Assembly: GCA_910577785.1 (NCBI GenBank)
Contig: CAJTNT010000021.1
Span: 1 to 64,000 of the forward strand
Direction: 5' to 3'
DNA length: 64,000 bases
From: an uncultured Lachnospiraceae bacterium
GTDB taxonomy: Bacteria > Bacillota > Clostridia > Lachnospirales > Lachnospiraceae
Shown here: positions 33,801 through 42,500 of the stretch, piece after piece
Layout of the letters: the number at the start of each line of letters is the position of its first letter
How positions within the stretch are numbered: position 1 is the first letter of the stretch
The notes under the pieces: model-generated
Databases searched by the model: none
What the model was told of the DNA's origin: nothing
What the model saw: the letters and a program-made list of their open reading frames with translations, nothing else
Made by a program: the position numbers and the translations under genes

Positions 33801-35558
33801 ATGAAAAACAAGAAAAAAATGATAGGGATACTGGCAGGTGTTTTATGTATAGCAATGCTGGGTTTCTTAGTATTGGCAGGGAAAGGCCGTAATGCAGGCT
33901 CAGAAGATGCTTATGCCCTTAATTATACGGTTAAGGCGGAGTCTGCATCATCCTCTATTGTGAATGTGACAATGGAAATTATTCCGGAAACAACTAGGAC
34001 GGAGAAAGAGTTTTTATTACAGATGCCAGAGATAGTGACATCCGAACCAAAATGTGTTACAGAATCTGGGAAAGAGGTTACGGCAGAAGCAGTAGGGAAT
34101 GTTTGGATGGTCGGATTGCCCGACAAAGTAGAGCCGTTTACTTTTACCTATGATGTCCGTATGGGAGAAGAGGCAGATACGGACGCGGGAACTGTGTATG
34201 GGGCATTCTATGAAGATTTACTTGTATTTCAGGGAAATCAGGTACTTGCACTTCCATTGGTAGGGCAGGAGGAAGCATCAGAAATGGAACAATCCGTATC
34301 GAAGCTTAATTTTAAATTGGATACCAAATATGAATGGAACAGTATTATGCCCTTTGCAGAAGAAAATGGCAAAGAATTTTCTTTTACGAAGGAGAAACCA
34401 GACTGGGATACCTTTAATAAAATTTATCATTCCGCATTCTGTTTCGGTAACTTTGAGAAGCTTCCAATGGAAGAGGAAAAAGATGTTTTATATATGGAAC
34501 ATTCCATGTTAGATACTGCAGATCTCAATGATTTAGAAGCAGTAAAACTTTTTTATGGATATTATAAAGAGCTGTTTGGGAAAAGCTCCGGGGCGCCGCT
34601 CGTCCTTTTACGTGCAGATGAAAATAATGATGTTATTTTGGGCGGGGCGGGTGCCAGCAGCGCGGCGCTGACACTGGAAATGGAAGAAGCTGCGGATTGT
34701 GAAAGAATGTCACGTACTTTATACCATGCATTTTTTGACAGCCTGAACCGACAGAAAGGCCTGCGGTATGCACCGAACCTATGGCTATATGACGGATTGG
34801 CAGATTTCTATTCTGAGGATTCCGCGTTGTCTTTGTCTAATGTTTTACGTGCAGAATATGGAATCTCTATGCAGGATAACTTGCTTACCAGATATGGAAA
34901 ATATCTGTATTATATGCTGAGTGACCAATCCATAGCGGTAGCTTCGCCCAAAATGGAAGGGCAGATGACGATACTCCAGGAAGATTTCTATTATGATTTT
35001 AAAGTGCCTGTTATTATTGCGGCGATTGAAACCTTTGGGAAAGAGGAGCGTGATGAGCAATCTGTGCTGATTTCTTATTTCATAGATCATGGGAAGGAAA
35101 AAGAGTTCGATTTGAAAGATTTTAACAAACAGGTATTAGGGACAAATGAGGACGCCGTCAGACAATACCTGTCAGGTGAATCCTTTATTCCCAATTATTG
35201 GAAGTTAAATGACAGCGCCCTTGGTGAGTATGGAATCCTTCCGGCAATCTATGAAAGGGAAGCAAGGTATGAACAAGAATATGAACAACAGAATATGGTT
35301 TATCCATGCCCATCCTTTGATCTGATCGATCATGACAAACTGAATGAGGAAATGGTAGAAAGAAATTTAACATTTGGAAGTGAAGAATTGGAAAAGCTTG
35401 TGAAAGAATATTCGGAAAGTCTTTATGATTGGTGTATGCAGACTATGCTGCGTGCAGAAGTGTGTGATGTAAAAGAACCAACGACTCCAGAGGGGAAAGC
35501 AGCATTGTATGGGAGTGAAGAAGAAAAAATTTGGGAAGCATATTGCGAAAAGAATTAA
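33801..35558 (+). CDS. Membrane-anchored degenerate M61-like protein (copy 2)
   Basis: The 585-residue protein has an N-terminal hydrophobic segment (about 8-26) without a lipobox, so it is either secreted or anchored. It aligns by eye with the preceding lipoprotein through the peptidase-like core: SRTLYHAFFDS here against SHRMFHAFLDT there, and LWLYDGLADFYSE against LWFAEGLATYYEN. It has lost the first His and the catalytic Glu, and the third-ligand Glu has become Asp, so even metal binding is doubtful. Copy 2 is thus more degenerate than copy 1. The pair is probably one operon following the mannosidase. Confidence 0.7.
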   Translation: MKNKKKMIGILAGVLCIAMLGFLVLAGKGRNAGSEDAYALNYTVKAESASSSIVNVTMEIIPETTRTEKEFLLQMPEIVTSEPKCVTESGKEVTAEAVGNVWMVGLPDKVEPFTFTYDVRMGEEADTDAGTVYGAFYEDLLVFQGNQVLALPLVGQEEASEMEQSVSKLNFKLDTKYEWNSIMPFAEENGKEFSFTKEKPDWDTFNKIYHSAFCFGNFEKLPMEEEKDVLYMEHSMLDTADLNDLEAVKLFYGYYKELFGKSSGAPLVLLRADENNDVILGGAGASSAALTLEMEEAADCERMSRTLYHAFFDSLNRQKGLRYAPNLWLYDGLADFYSEDSALSLSNVLRAEYGISMQDNLLTRYGKYLYYMLSDQSIAVASPKMEGQMTILQEDFYYDFKVPVIIAAIETFGKEERDEQSVLISYFIDHGKEKEFDLKDFNKQVLGTNEDAVRQYLSGESFIPNYWKLNDSALGEYGILPAIYEREARYEQEYEQQNMVYPCPSFDLIDHDKLNEEMVERNLTFGSEELEKLVKEYSESLYDWCMQTMLRAEVCDVKEPTTPEGKAALYGSEEEKIWEAYCEKN

Positions 35559-35580
35559 AAAATAGGCGGTATGAAAGCTA

Positions 35581-35609
35581 TTGACAAGAGGAAGATGTAT
35601 CGCTATAAT
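35581..35609 (+). promoter_or_regulatory. Consensus sigma-A promoter for cysK
   Basis: TTGACA (35581-35586) and TATAAT (35604-35609) are both perfect and separated by exactly 17 bases. Transcription would start near 35616, about 60 bases before the cysK ATG. A strong promoter of this kind usually needs a repressor, and a candidate operator lies just downstream. Confidence 0.9.
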
Positions 35610-35635
35610 GTGAATCATAGCATAAAACCCATAAA

Positions 35636-35654
35636 ACCTACCAGTAAAATAGGT
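35636..35654 (+). promoter_or_regulatory. Candidate operator in the cysK leader
   Basis: An inverted repeat ACCTA / TAGGT with nine bases between, preceded by the direct repeat CATAAAACCC / CATAAAACCT (about 35620-35640). Rrf2-family sulfur regulators such as CymR bind AT-rich palindromes near cysteine genes, and this layout would block a promoter with a perfect consensus. The assignment to CymR is inference. Confidence 0.45.
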
Positions 35655-35676
35655 AAAAATGAAGGAGGAAAGCAAT

Positions 35677-36615
35677 ATGAGTAAAATCAAGGAAAGCGCA
35701 CTGGAATTAATTGGGGGAACCCCCATCCTGAAGCTGAATAGATATGCAAAGAAAGCGGGCGTCACCAACGCCACGATTCTGGCAAAGCTGGAATACCTCA
35801 ATCCAGCAGGCTCCGTTAAGGATCGTATTGCATTGGCAATGATCGAAGATGCGGAGAAAAAAGGCCTTCTGAAAGAAGGGGCAACGATTATTGAGCCTAC
35901 CAGCGGGAATACTGGCATCGGATTGGCGGCAGTGGCTGCAGCAAAGGGATACCGGGCCATCCTGACGCTGCCGGATACCATGAGCATGGAGCGGAGAAAC
36001 CTTTTGAAAGCGTATGGCGCGGAATTGGTGCTTACGGAGGGCGCCAAGGGGATGAAGGGCGCCATTGCCCGCGCGGAAGAGCTGGCGGAGGAAATTGAGG
36101 GGGCAGTGATTCTGGGGCAGTTTGTAAATCCGGCGAACCCGGCCGTGCATAAGGCCACGACAGGGCCGGAAATTTGGGAGCAGACAGAGGGCAAGGTGGA
36201 TATTTTTGTAGCTGGCATAGGGACTGGCGGGACAATTACAGGCGTTGGGGAATACTTAAAGGAGCAGAACCCGAATGTCAAAATCATAGCCGTCGAGCCG
36301 GCCGGAAGCCCTGTGCTGTCCAAGGGGACGCCGGGAGCGCATAAGATCCAGGGAATCGGCGCAGGCTTTGTCCCGGAGACGCTCAACACGAAGGTATACG
36401 ATGAGGTTATCGCCATTGAGAATGAGGATGCATTTGCAGAGGGCAAGGCGTTTGCCGTCAGCGAGGGAATCCTGGTGGGGATATCTTCCGGCGCGGCGCT
36501 TAAGGCAGCGGCCATCCTGGCAGGCCGGCCGGAAAATAAAGGGAAGACGATCGTAGCATTGCTGCCGGATTCCGGGGACAGGTACTTGTCTACGCCGCTG
36601 TTTCACAATCATTAA
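35677..36615 (+). CDS. cysK: Cysteine synthase A (O-acetylserine sulfhydrylase)
   Basis: The 312-residue enzyme starts at the ATG at 35677 after GGAGG. It makes cysteine from O-acetylserine and sulfide with pyridoxal phosphate. The PLP lysine is Lys48 in NPAGSVKDR; PTSGNTGIGLA holds the substrate loop and GIGTGGTITG the phosphate loop. Length and motifs are typical of CysK; the C-terminal LPDSGDRYLST is also standard. It is transcribed alone from a strong promoter and ends tail-to-tail with the AraC gene, overlapping it by four bases. Confidence 0.96.
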   Translation: MSKIKESALELIGGTPILKLNRYAKKAGVTNATILAKLEYLNPAGSVKDRIALAMIEDAEKKGLLKEGATIIEPTSGNTGIGLAAVAAAKGYRAILTLPDTMSMERRNLLKAYGAELVLTEGAKGMKGAIARAEELAEEIEGAVILGQFVNPANPAVHKATTGPEIWEQTEGKVDIFVAGIGTGGTITGVGEYLKEQNPNVKIIAVEPAGSPVLSKGTPGAHKIQGIGAGFVPETLNTKVYDEVIAIENEDAFAEGKAFAVSEGILVGISSGAALKAAAILAGRPENKGKTIVALLPDSGDRYLSTPLFHNH

Positions 36616-37454
36616 ACAGCGCCTGTATTTATTTCATGGTGCCGGTAATCTCTTGGAGCAATCCCCATAACTTTATGGAAGGTTTTGGAGAAATACAGCC
36701 CATTTTCGAAGCCTACGGATGCGGCGATAGCCGCGATGGAGAGGGAGGAATGCTTCAGGAGGTAGCTGGCCTGCTTGACGCGGAAGGAAGTCAGGTATTC
36801 CTTGGGGGATTTCTGGAGTACGGAGATAAAGGAGCGGAACAGGTGGCTGCGGCTAATGCCCACATAGGCGGCGATGTCCTCAATGGTGATTGGGTAGGAG
36901 TAGTTGGCGGAGATATAGGCAATGGCGGTCTGCACATAGCTGCTGGCCGTATTGGTATTTTCGGCGGCGCTGGAATGCTTGAGGAAGAGCGCCAGGGTGC
37001 AGTAAAGCCTGCCTGTCATTTCCACGGAGTCCACAAACTGGTTCCCGTGTGCTTCATAAATGCCCCGTAAGTGTGCCAGGATTGCATCCTTCAGGCTGCT
37101 GGTGGCAAGGACGGGAGAGGACGGGGAAAAATCTGTGGCGTTGAGGATGATGGCGGCGTCGCTGCCCTGGAAGCCGACCCAGGCATATTCCCAAGGCTGG
37201 CTGCTGTCCGCATAGTAGGTGACCTCCGTCTGGGGATAGATGAGGAAGGTATCCCCGGCATTTATCTCATAGGTCTGGCCATTGGCCTGGTAGAAGCCTT
37301 TTCCGGTAATGATATGGTGGATTAAATAATGGTCGCGGATGCCCGGCCCCCACTGGTGGCGCGGCTCGCATTTTTGGAAGCCGGAGTTGTAGACAGAGAG
37401 GGAAACCAGCTCTTTCTGTGGGTTTTTGTAGGAATTTTTGTATTTTGGGTTCAT
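36612..37454 (-). CDS. AraC-family transcriptional regulator with cupin sensor domain
   Basis: The 280-residue regulator starts at the ATG at 37452-37454, eight bases after AAAGGA. The N-terminal cupin-like domain (about 30-105: HHIITGKGFYQANGQTYEINAGDTFLIYP) is typical of sugar-sensing AraC regulators of the MsmR/RafR type. The C-terminus has two HTH motifs (about 185-275: ITIEDIAAYVGISRSHLFRSF and SIAAIAASVGFENGLYFSKTFH). It is likely to control a sugar or glycan gene nearby; no target is identified. The gene has its own promoter and ends in overlap with cysK. Confidence 0.92.
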   Translation of the reverse strand: MNPKYKNSYKNPQKELVSLSVYNSGFQKCEPRHQWGPGIRDHYLIHHIITGKGFYQANGQTYEINAGDTFLIYPQTEVTYYADSSQPWEYAWVGFQGSDAAIILNATDFSPSSPVLATSSLKDAILAHLRGIYEAHGNQFVDSVEMTGRLYCTLALFLKHSSAAENTNTASSYVQTAIAYISANYSYPITIEDIAAYVGISRSHLFRSFISVLQKSPKEYLTSFRVKQASYLLKHSSLSIAAIAASVGFENGLYFSKTFHKVMGIAPRDYRHHEINTGAV

Positions 37455-37482
37455 AAATAAAATCCTTTCTTTATATAACGCT

Positions 37483-37511
37483 AGTATAACCTGTTTTTGC
37501 AAGAAATGCAA
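37483..37511 (-). promoter_or_regulatory. Promoter of the AraC gene
   Basis: On the minus strand TTGCAT (37506-37511) and TATACT (37483-37488) are 17 bases apart, about 29 bases before the start codon. The inverted repeat TTGCATTTCTTGCAA overlaps the -35 region and could be an autoregulatory site. Confidence 0.7.
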
Positions 37512-37682
37512 CAAAATTACATATAACGAGTACATTTGCATCTGTTAAAATATAGGAGGGCGGGATATACTAAAAATACAAGAAACCCGAAAACCTAGCC
37601 AGAACGGCGCAGGATCCTGGAAAGGCCGTTGCCTATGGGATTCTATGCTGGAAAGGCGGCGATAAGAAAAGGAGATGGTATT

Positions 37683-38702
37683 ATGGCAATTTTAGTAACA
37701 GGTGGGGCAGGCTATATTGGCAGCCATACATGCGTGGAATTATTGGATGCAGGGTATGAGGTTGTAGTATTGGATAACCTCTCCAATTCCAGCGAGAAGT
37801 CTTTAGAGCGCGTGGAAGCCCTGACAGGCAAGAAGGTGACCTTCTACAAAGGCGATATTTTAGACCGTGAGATTTTGGGTGAGATATTTGCCAAGGAGTC
37901 AATTGACAGCTGTATCCACTTTGCAGGCTTAAAGGCAGTGGGGGAATCAGTGTCAAAACCGTGGGAATACTACAGCAACAACATTGCAGGCACGCTGACC
38001 CTGGTGGATGTGATGCGCCAGAATGGGTGCAAGAACATTATCTTCTCATCTTCGGCAACGGTTTACGGAGATCCGGCGGAGATCCCTATTACGGAGAACT
38101 GCCCCAAGGGACAGTGTACCAATCCTTATGGCTGGACCAAATCCATGCTGGAGCAGATTTTAATGGACATCCAGAAGGCAGACAAGGAATGGAATGTGAT
38201 CCTGCTCCGTTACTTTAATCCGATTGGCGCACATAAGTCCGGGACAATGGGGGAGAACCCGAACGGCATCCCCAATAACCTGATGCCTTATATTACGCAG
38301 GTGGCAGTGGGCAAGCTGAAAGAGCTGGGCGTGTTTGGCAATGATTATGATACGCCGGACGGAACCGGGGTCAGGGATTATATCCATGTCGTGGATCTTG
38401 CCCTTGGCCATGTGAAGGCGCTGAAGAAGATTGAGGAAAAGGCAGGGCTGTGCATCTATAACCTGGGTACGGGGCATGGCTATAGCGTGCTGGATATTGT
38501 CAAGAATTTTGAAGAGGCAAATGACATTAAGATTCCGTATAGCATTAAGCCGCGCCGGGCTGGCGATATCGCTACTTGCTACTGCGACCCTTCCAAGGCA
38601 AAGGAAGAGCTGGGATGGGAGGCGCAGTTCGGCATCCGCGAGATGTGCGCAGATTCCTGGAGATGGCAGAAGAATAATCCGAATGGGTATGAGGAATCAT
38701 AA
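37683..38702 (+). CDS. galE: UDP-glucose 4-epimerase
   Basis: The 339-residue enzyme interconverts UDP-glucose and UDP-galactose in the cytosol. It starts at the ATG at 37683 after a GGAGATGG site. The NAD-binding GGAGYIGSH lies at residues about 7-15, the catalytic Ser-Tyr-Lys set is seen in FSSSATVYG and NPYGWTKSMLE, and the C-terminal RRAGDIATCYCDPSKAKEELGW is typical. It is monocistronic, with a strong terminator 38 bases downstream. It feeds cell-wall and exopolysaccharide synthesis or galactose use. Confidence 0.96.
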   Translation: MAILVTGGAGYIGSHTCVELLDAGYEVVVLDNLSNSSEKSLERVEALTGKKVTFYKGDILDREILGEIFAKESIDSCIHFAGLKAVGESVSKPWEYYSNNIAGTLTLVDVMRQNGCKNIIFSSSATVYGDPAEIPITENCPKGQCTNPYGWTKSMLEQILMDIQKADKEWNVILLRYFNPIGAHKSGTMGENPNGIPNNLMPYITQVAVGKLKELGVFGNDYDTPDGTGVRDYIHVVDLALGHVKALKKIEEKAGLCIYNLGTGHGYSVLDIVKNFEEANDIKIPYSIKPRRAGDIATCYCDPSKAKEELGWEAQFGIREMCADSWRWQKNNPNGYEES

Positions 38703-38740
38703 GATGGTAGGAATATGTATCCCCTGAAGTAAGAATGATG

Positions 38741-38777
38741 AAAAGCTGCAAGGCAGATGGAATGCCTTGCAGCTTTT
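38741..38777 (+). terminator. Intrinsic terminator after galE
   Basis: A 15-base perfect stem (38741-38755 with 38763-38777), seven-base loop and run of six T residues. It can also act for transcripts on the opposite strand because of the A-run before the stem. Confidence 0.95.
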
Positions 38778-38800
38778 TTGTCTTATAGGAAATGCCTTGT

Positions 38801-38833
38801 CACGCGAAAGCGTGAAAGTGTCTTGCCCACTTT
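38801..38833. repeat. Paired small hairpins downstream of galE
   Basis: Two adjacent hairpins: CACGC-GAAA-GCGTG (38801-38814, GNRA-type tetraloop) and AAAGTG-TCTTGCC-CACTTT (38815-38833). They abut with no spacer and lie between the galE terminator and the next promoter. This has the look of a small palindromic interspersed repeat or of a structured RNA end. No second copy was noticed in the window. Confidence 0.5.
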
Positions 38834-38904
38834 GTTCTGCTGTGAGGAAAAAAATAGCCATTTTAACGAAATTGTGCATTTTGCACAAAAAAACAGGAAA
38901 ATCT

Positions 38905-38933
38905 TTGCAAAAAAACGGATATAGGAATACAAT
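38905..38933 (+). promoter_or_regulatory. Promoter of the long surface-protein leader
   Basis: TTGCAA (38905-38910) and TACAAT (38928-38933) are separated by 17 bases. It is the last clear promoter before the surface protein, and would give a transcript starting near 38940 with a leader of about 650 bases. Confidence 0.7.
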
Positions 38934-38939
38934 AATTTG

Positions 38940-39593
38940 GAAAAACTCTATACAAATTTCACAAAGGAGGTTTTGCGGCGCACAATGGCTGTGCGCTGTT
39001 CTTTATAAGGCTTTCAAGGGTTCATAAATAGGGAAGAGCGGCTTGCCTCCACAGCAGATGCAGGGGTACAGGAAGGACTTGTTTTCCTGCATTTGCTGTG
39101 GAAGCAGCAAAAATTGTGGCGGGGGCATGGGATGGAAGCGGGCTCCCCATAACAGCGGCATTTCGCCGATATGCGCCCAGAGCATCTGGCAAGGGCGTAT
39201 CTTGGAAAGGGGCCGAAGCCTGGAAAGCGGGTTTGTCGCCGCTGGCAGGGCATTGGCCTGTGGAAAAGATAGGAGCGGATTATGGTACGGGGAAAGGGGG
39301 ATTGCAAAGCGCTGTGGCGGTTCCTGGCAGCCATAGAGATGGAAGATCCCGTATAAAATGCCAGCAGCCTTTGCGGCAGCATCCTGTTGTTCGTGGGTCG
39401 TTGCAGAATCCATGAGCTTATGCTGCCATAAGGAATGGTTCCGAAAGAGCAAGGCTGTTGGAAATGATTCCAGGATATCGTGGAAGCCCATCCCAAATCC
39501 GCAGCGCCAAAAGCGCGGAGGTACGGATTGCAGCCCCGTACGGGATTCGCTCCTCGCCACAAAATTAATCAAGGAAAGGAGCGTACCATATTT
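38940..39593 (+). ncRNA. Long structured leader or noncoding RNA before the surface-protein gene
   Basis: About 650 bases separate the promoter from the start codon with no credible plus-strand gene. Several strong stems are visible: GCGCAC/GTGCGC (38978-38996), a stem of 16 bases with one mismatch at 39049-39064 / 39086-39101 which extends further with one more mismatch, and GTACGG/CCGTAC (39521-39541) just before the ribosome site. Two overlapping minus-strand open frames of about 180 codons cover the same stretch but lack ribosome sites and have odd composition, as often happens opposite structured RNA. It could be a regulatory leader, an independent RNA, or both. Confidence 0.45.
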
Positions 39594-42500
39594 ATGAACG
39601 CAAAAAAGTTAAAACGTATCTTATGCGTAGCGCTCTCCCTGAGCATGGCGCTGTCCGGGAATATGACAGCCTTTGCGGCAGAGGCCAATGCGCCTGACGG
39701 GAGAGTGTCTGCAGTAGCGGAGGATATGGCGGCGGACGACGCAGCACAGGAAGCGGCAGATGAGGCAGCCGTAGCAGACGGCGCGGCGGATCAAGCATCG
39801 GATGACGCGGCAGGCATAACAGCGGACGCAGCAGATGGGACAAAAGATTCCGCACAGGCAGACGCAGCAGAAGAAGGCGCGGCCGAGGATGCTGCGCAGG
39901 AACTGTCTGGCGGAAAGGAAGCCGATGAGGCTGAGGCAAATATCATGCCGTTTGCAGATGGAGAAGATCCTGGGACAGGAGGCGGTGGCACAGAGGAGCC
40001 AGGAGGATCTGAAGATCCAGCTCCTGCGCCCGTAATTGTGGTCTGCGATAACCCGGATAAAAACGATGCAAACCAGAAAGCAACCTTAAGCGAGGCCATT
40101 ACGGCAGCAACACAGTCAGGCGCTACTGCGACAACAATCCGCTTGGAAAAGGATGTTGAGTTATCCGGGACAGTACCAGATCTGGCGAATGTAACCATTG
40201 AGGCCAATGGCCATACGATTACCATCCCGGCAAGCGCAGAGGTCACGCTGGCAAATGCCAAGATCAATAACGCAGTGGCCAAAGTAAAGCCAATCCTTGA
40301 CGTTAGAGGGAAATTAACCATTCAGGGCGGCGTTTTCACAACAAAAGGCGTCTGTGTGCTTAGCGCCAGGGGCGAAGCGCGGATCCAGAAATCAGGAACG
40401 AACATCCCTCAATTTTCAGCTGCGATAGATGACGCCGAGGGAAGCGGATACTATTTCGACAAAGCCGTGATAGAAGTAATCGGCATAAACGGTAAACTGA
40501 ATATGGAGAGCGGCAAGATAGAGGCTTCTGCTCTGGATACGACAAAAAAGAACGGCATGTATGGCATTGCCTTGTTTGATGGCGCAGAGATAGAGCTGGG
40601 GACGGCAGCAGATGCTGCAAAAGCAGAAAACCCAAACAGCGACGTAATCGTTAATAGCGGCTGCCCGGCAATCAGCATGAACGGCCTCCATGCCCCTGGA
40701 AAGATTACCATCCACAGCGGTACTTACACAAGCGTTTTGGAAGAAGAAGGTGCGGCAACTGGCGATACAAAAGTAAAGTTCAATTCTGTAATTTACCTTC
40801 CGGCAGCGGCAACGGTAGAGATTGAGGGCGGTGTATTTGAGCATAAAGGAGCCCAAAATTCATCGGTAATCTCTATCCCCTACAATAAAGTAAGTGGCAG
40901 CAGCGTACGCCTGAACCTGAACATAACAGGCGGAAGCTTTAGGAGGCCAGCAAGCAACACAGAGACAACTGTTACAAACAAGGTATTCCACCTTGGGCAG
41001 GATGTCTTTGATAAAGACAAGAGCAAGGTGAACATCACCATCAGCGGCGGCACATTTTCGTCTGACATAACAGCCGAACTGAACAAAAGGGGCATTACCG
41101 AAGGTTTTGAAGTCTATAATGATGGGAATGGTACCTTCAGCGTTCAGCCTGTCGCTGTAGCTACGGTTGGAGACAAGAGGTACAACGACTTTAAAGAGGC
41201 TGTTACAGCAGCACAGGAAGCCACCGGTGACGGGAAGAAACTTATATTGCACCAGAATGTTACCCTCACAGAAGACCTTACCATTGAGAACATAACCATT
41301 GACACAAGCGGCAAAATGATTACCATTCCGGAAGGCGTGAAGCTTACATTAAATGCCGTAACGGCCAAGAACAATGAGGGCGCAACGTATACAAAGCCGG
41401 GAGTCTGGGGAGATGATGAGAAAAACCGCACCATCTTCCATGTAGATGGAGCCCTGGATATTTCGGGCGGTACCTATGAGACAAAAGGCGTTCACATGAT
41501 TAGGGTGAGCGGTACGGCTACGATTGGAAACGAGGCTACGCTTTCCTGCACGGCAGGAACATCTGAATGCAATGCAGGCAATTATGATGGCGCTCCTTTG
41601 ATCAGCGTAACAGGCAAACGGGGGGCCTTAACCATTACAGAGGCCACAGTCAATGCGAATGTAGGCGCGGATAACAACAATGGCAGCACAGATGGTATGT
41701 ATGGCATCTATGTGAACAATGGCGCAAAGCTGACGCTGGGCAAAAAATCATCTGAGACAGAGCCAGCGGCAGAAGAGGGTACAGAGAAATCCCCTAAAAT
41801 TGAAGCTAAGCTTGCTGCAATCGGCATGAACAACACAACGGGCTCTGGCACAATTGTCATCGAAGATGGTACTTATATCAGCCATGCAGCCTGCACTAAT
41901 ACGAATCTGACGAAGTTTAATTCCGTACTCTACCTCTCGGCCGCCGCAAATGTGACCATCAATGGCGGAACCTTTGAGAATAAGAGTACAAATGCGCCGA
42001 GCTATGTGATTTCCGTTCCGTATCAGGCAAAACGGAACCTGATCATCAATGGTGGTACATTCTATGTAAATACTAGCGCAACAACAAAAGCAGTATTCTA
42101 TGATACAGGAATGGGCTTAACAAATATCAGCATCCGGGGCGGTGAATTTAACTGCGACCCTGAAAAGTATGTGGCTGAGTGCAGTAAGGTCACCAAAAAT
42201 AATGATGCTTCCCCAACAAAATGGACAGTTGTAGCTGGGGATGCCAGCGCACATACCCTTAGCTGGGTAGCCAAGAAGGACGCAACGTGCTGGGATGAAG
42301 GCGTAATCGGGCATTATGAATGCCTGAAATGCCATAAGATGTACCAGACAAAGAACGATGAAAAAGATACCTTGCCAGAGAAGTTTGCGATTCCAAGGGA
42401 AGAGCATGGCGAGGACTATAAATACGTTGGAGCGGAATCAGCAACATGTGTCAAAGATGGCATAGAAGATGGTGGATATTATCAGTGCAAGAAATGTGGA

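Noticed and set aside
35367..36515. Minus-strand open frame of 382 codons opposite cysK
   Set aside because: Low-complexity Ala/Ser/Pro composition typical of the antisense of a biased gene; cysK is certain.
39003..39572. Two overlapping minus-strand open frames of about 180 codons in the surface-protein leader
   Set aside because: Both lack ribosome sites, overlap each other in different frames and have odd composition; structured RNA on the plus strand explains the openness better.
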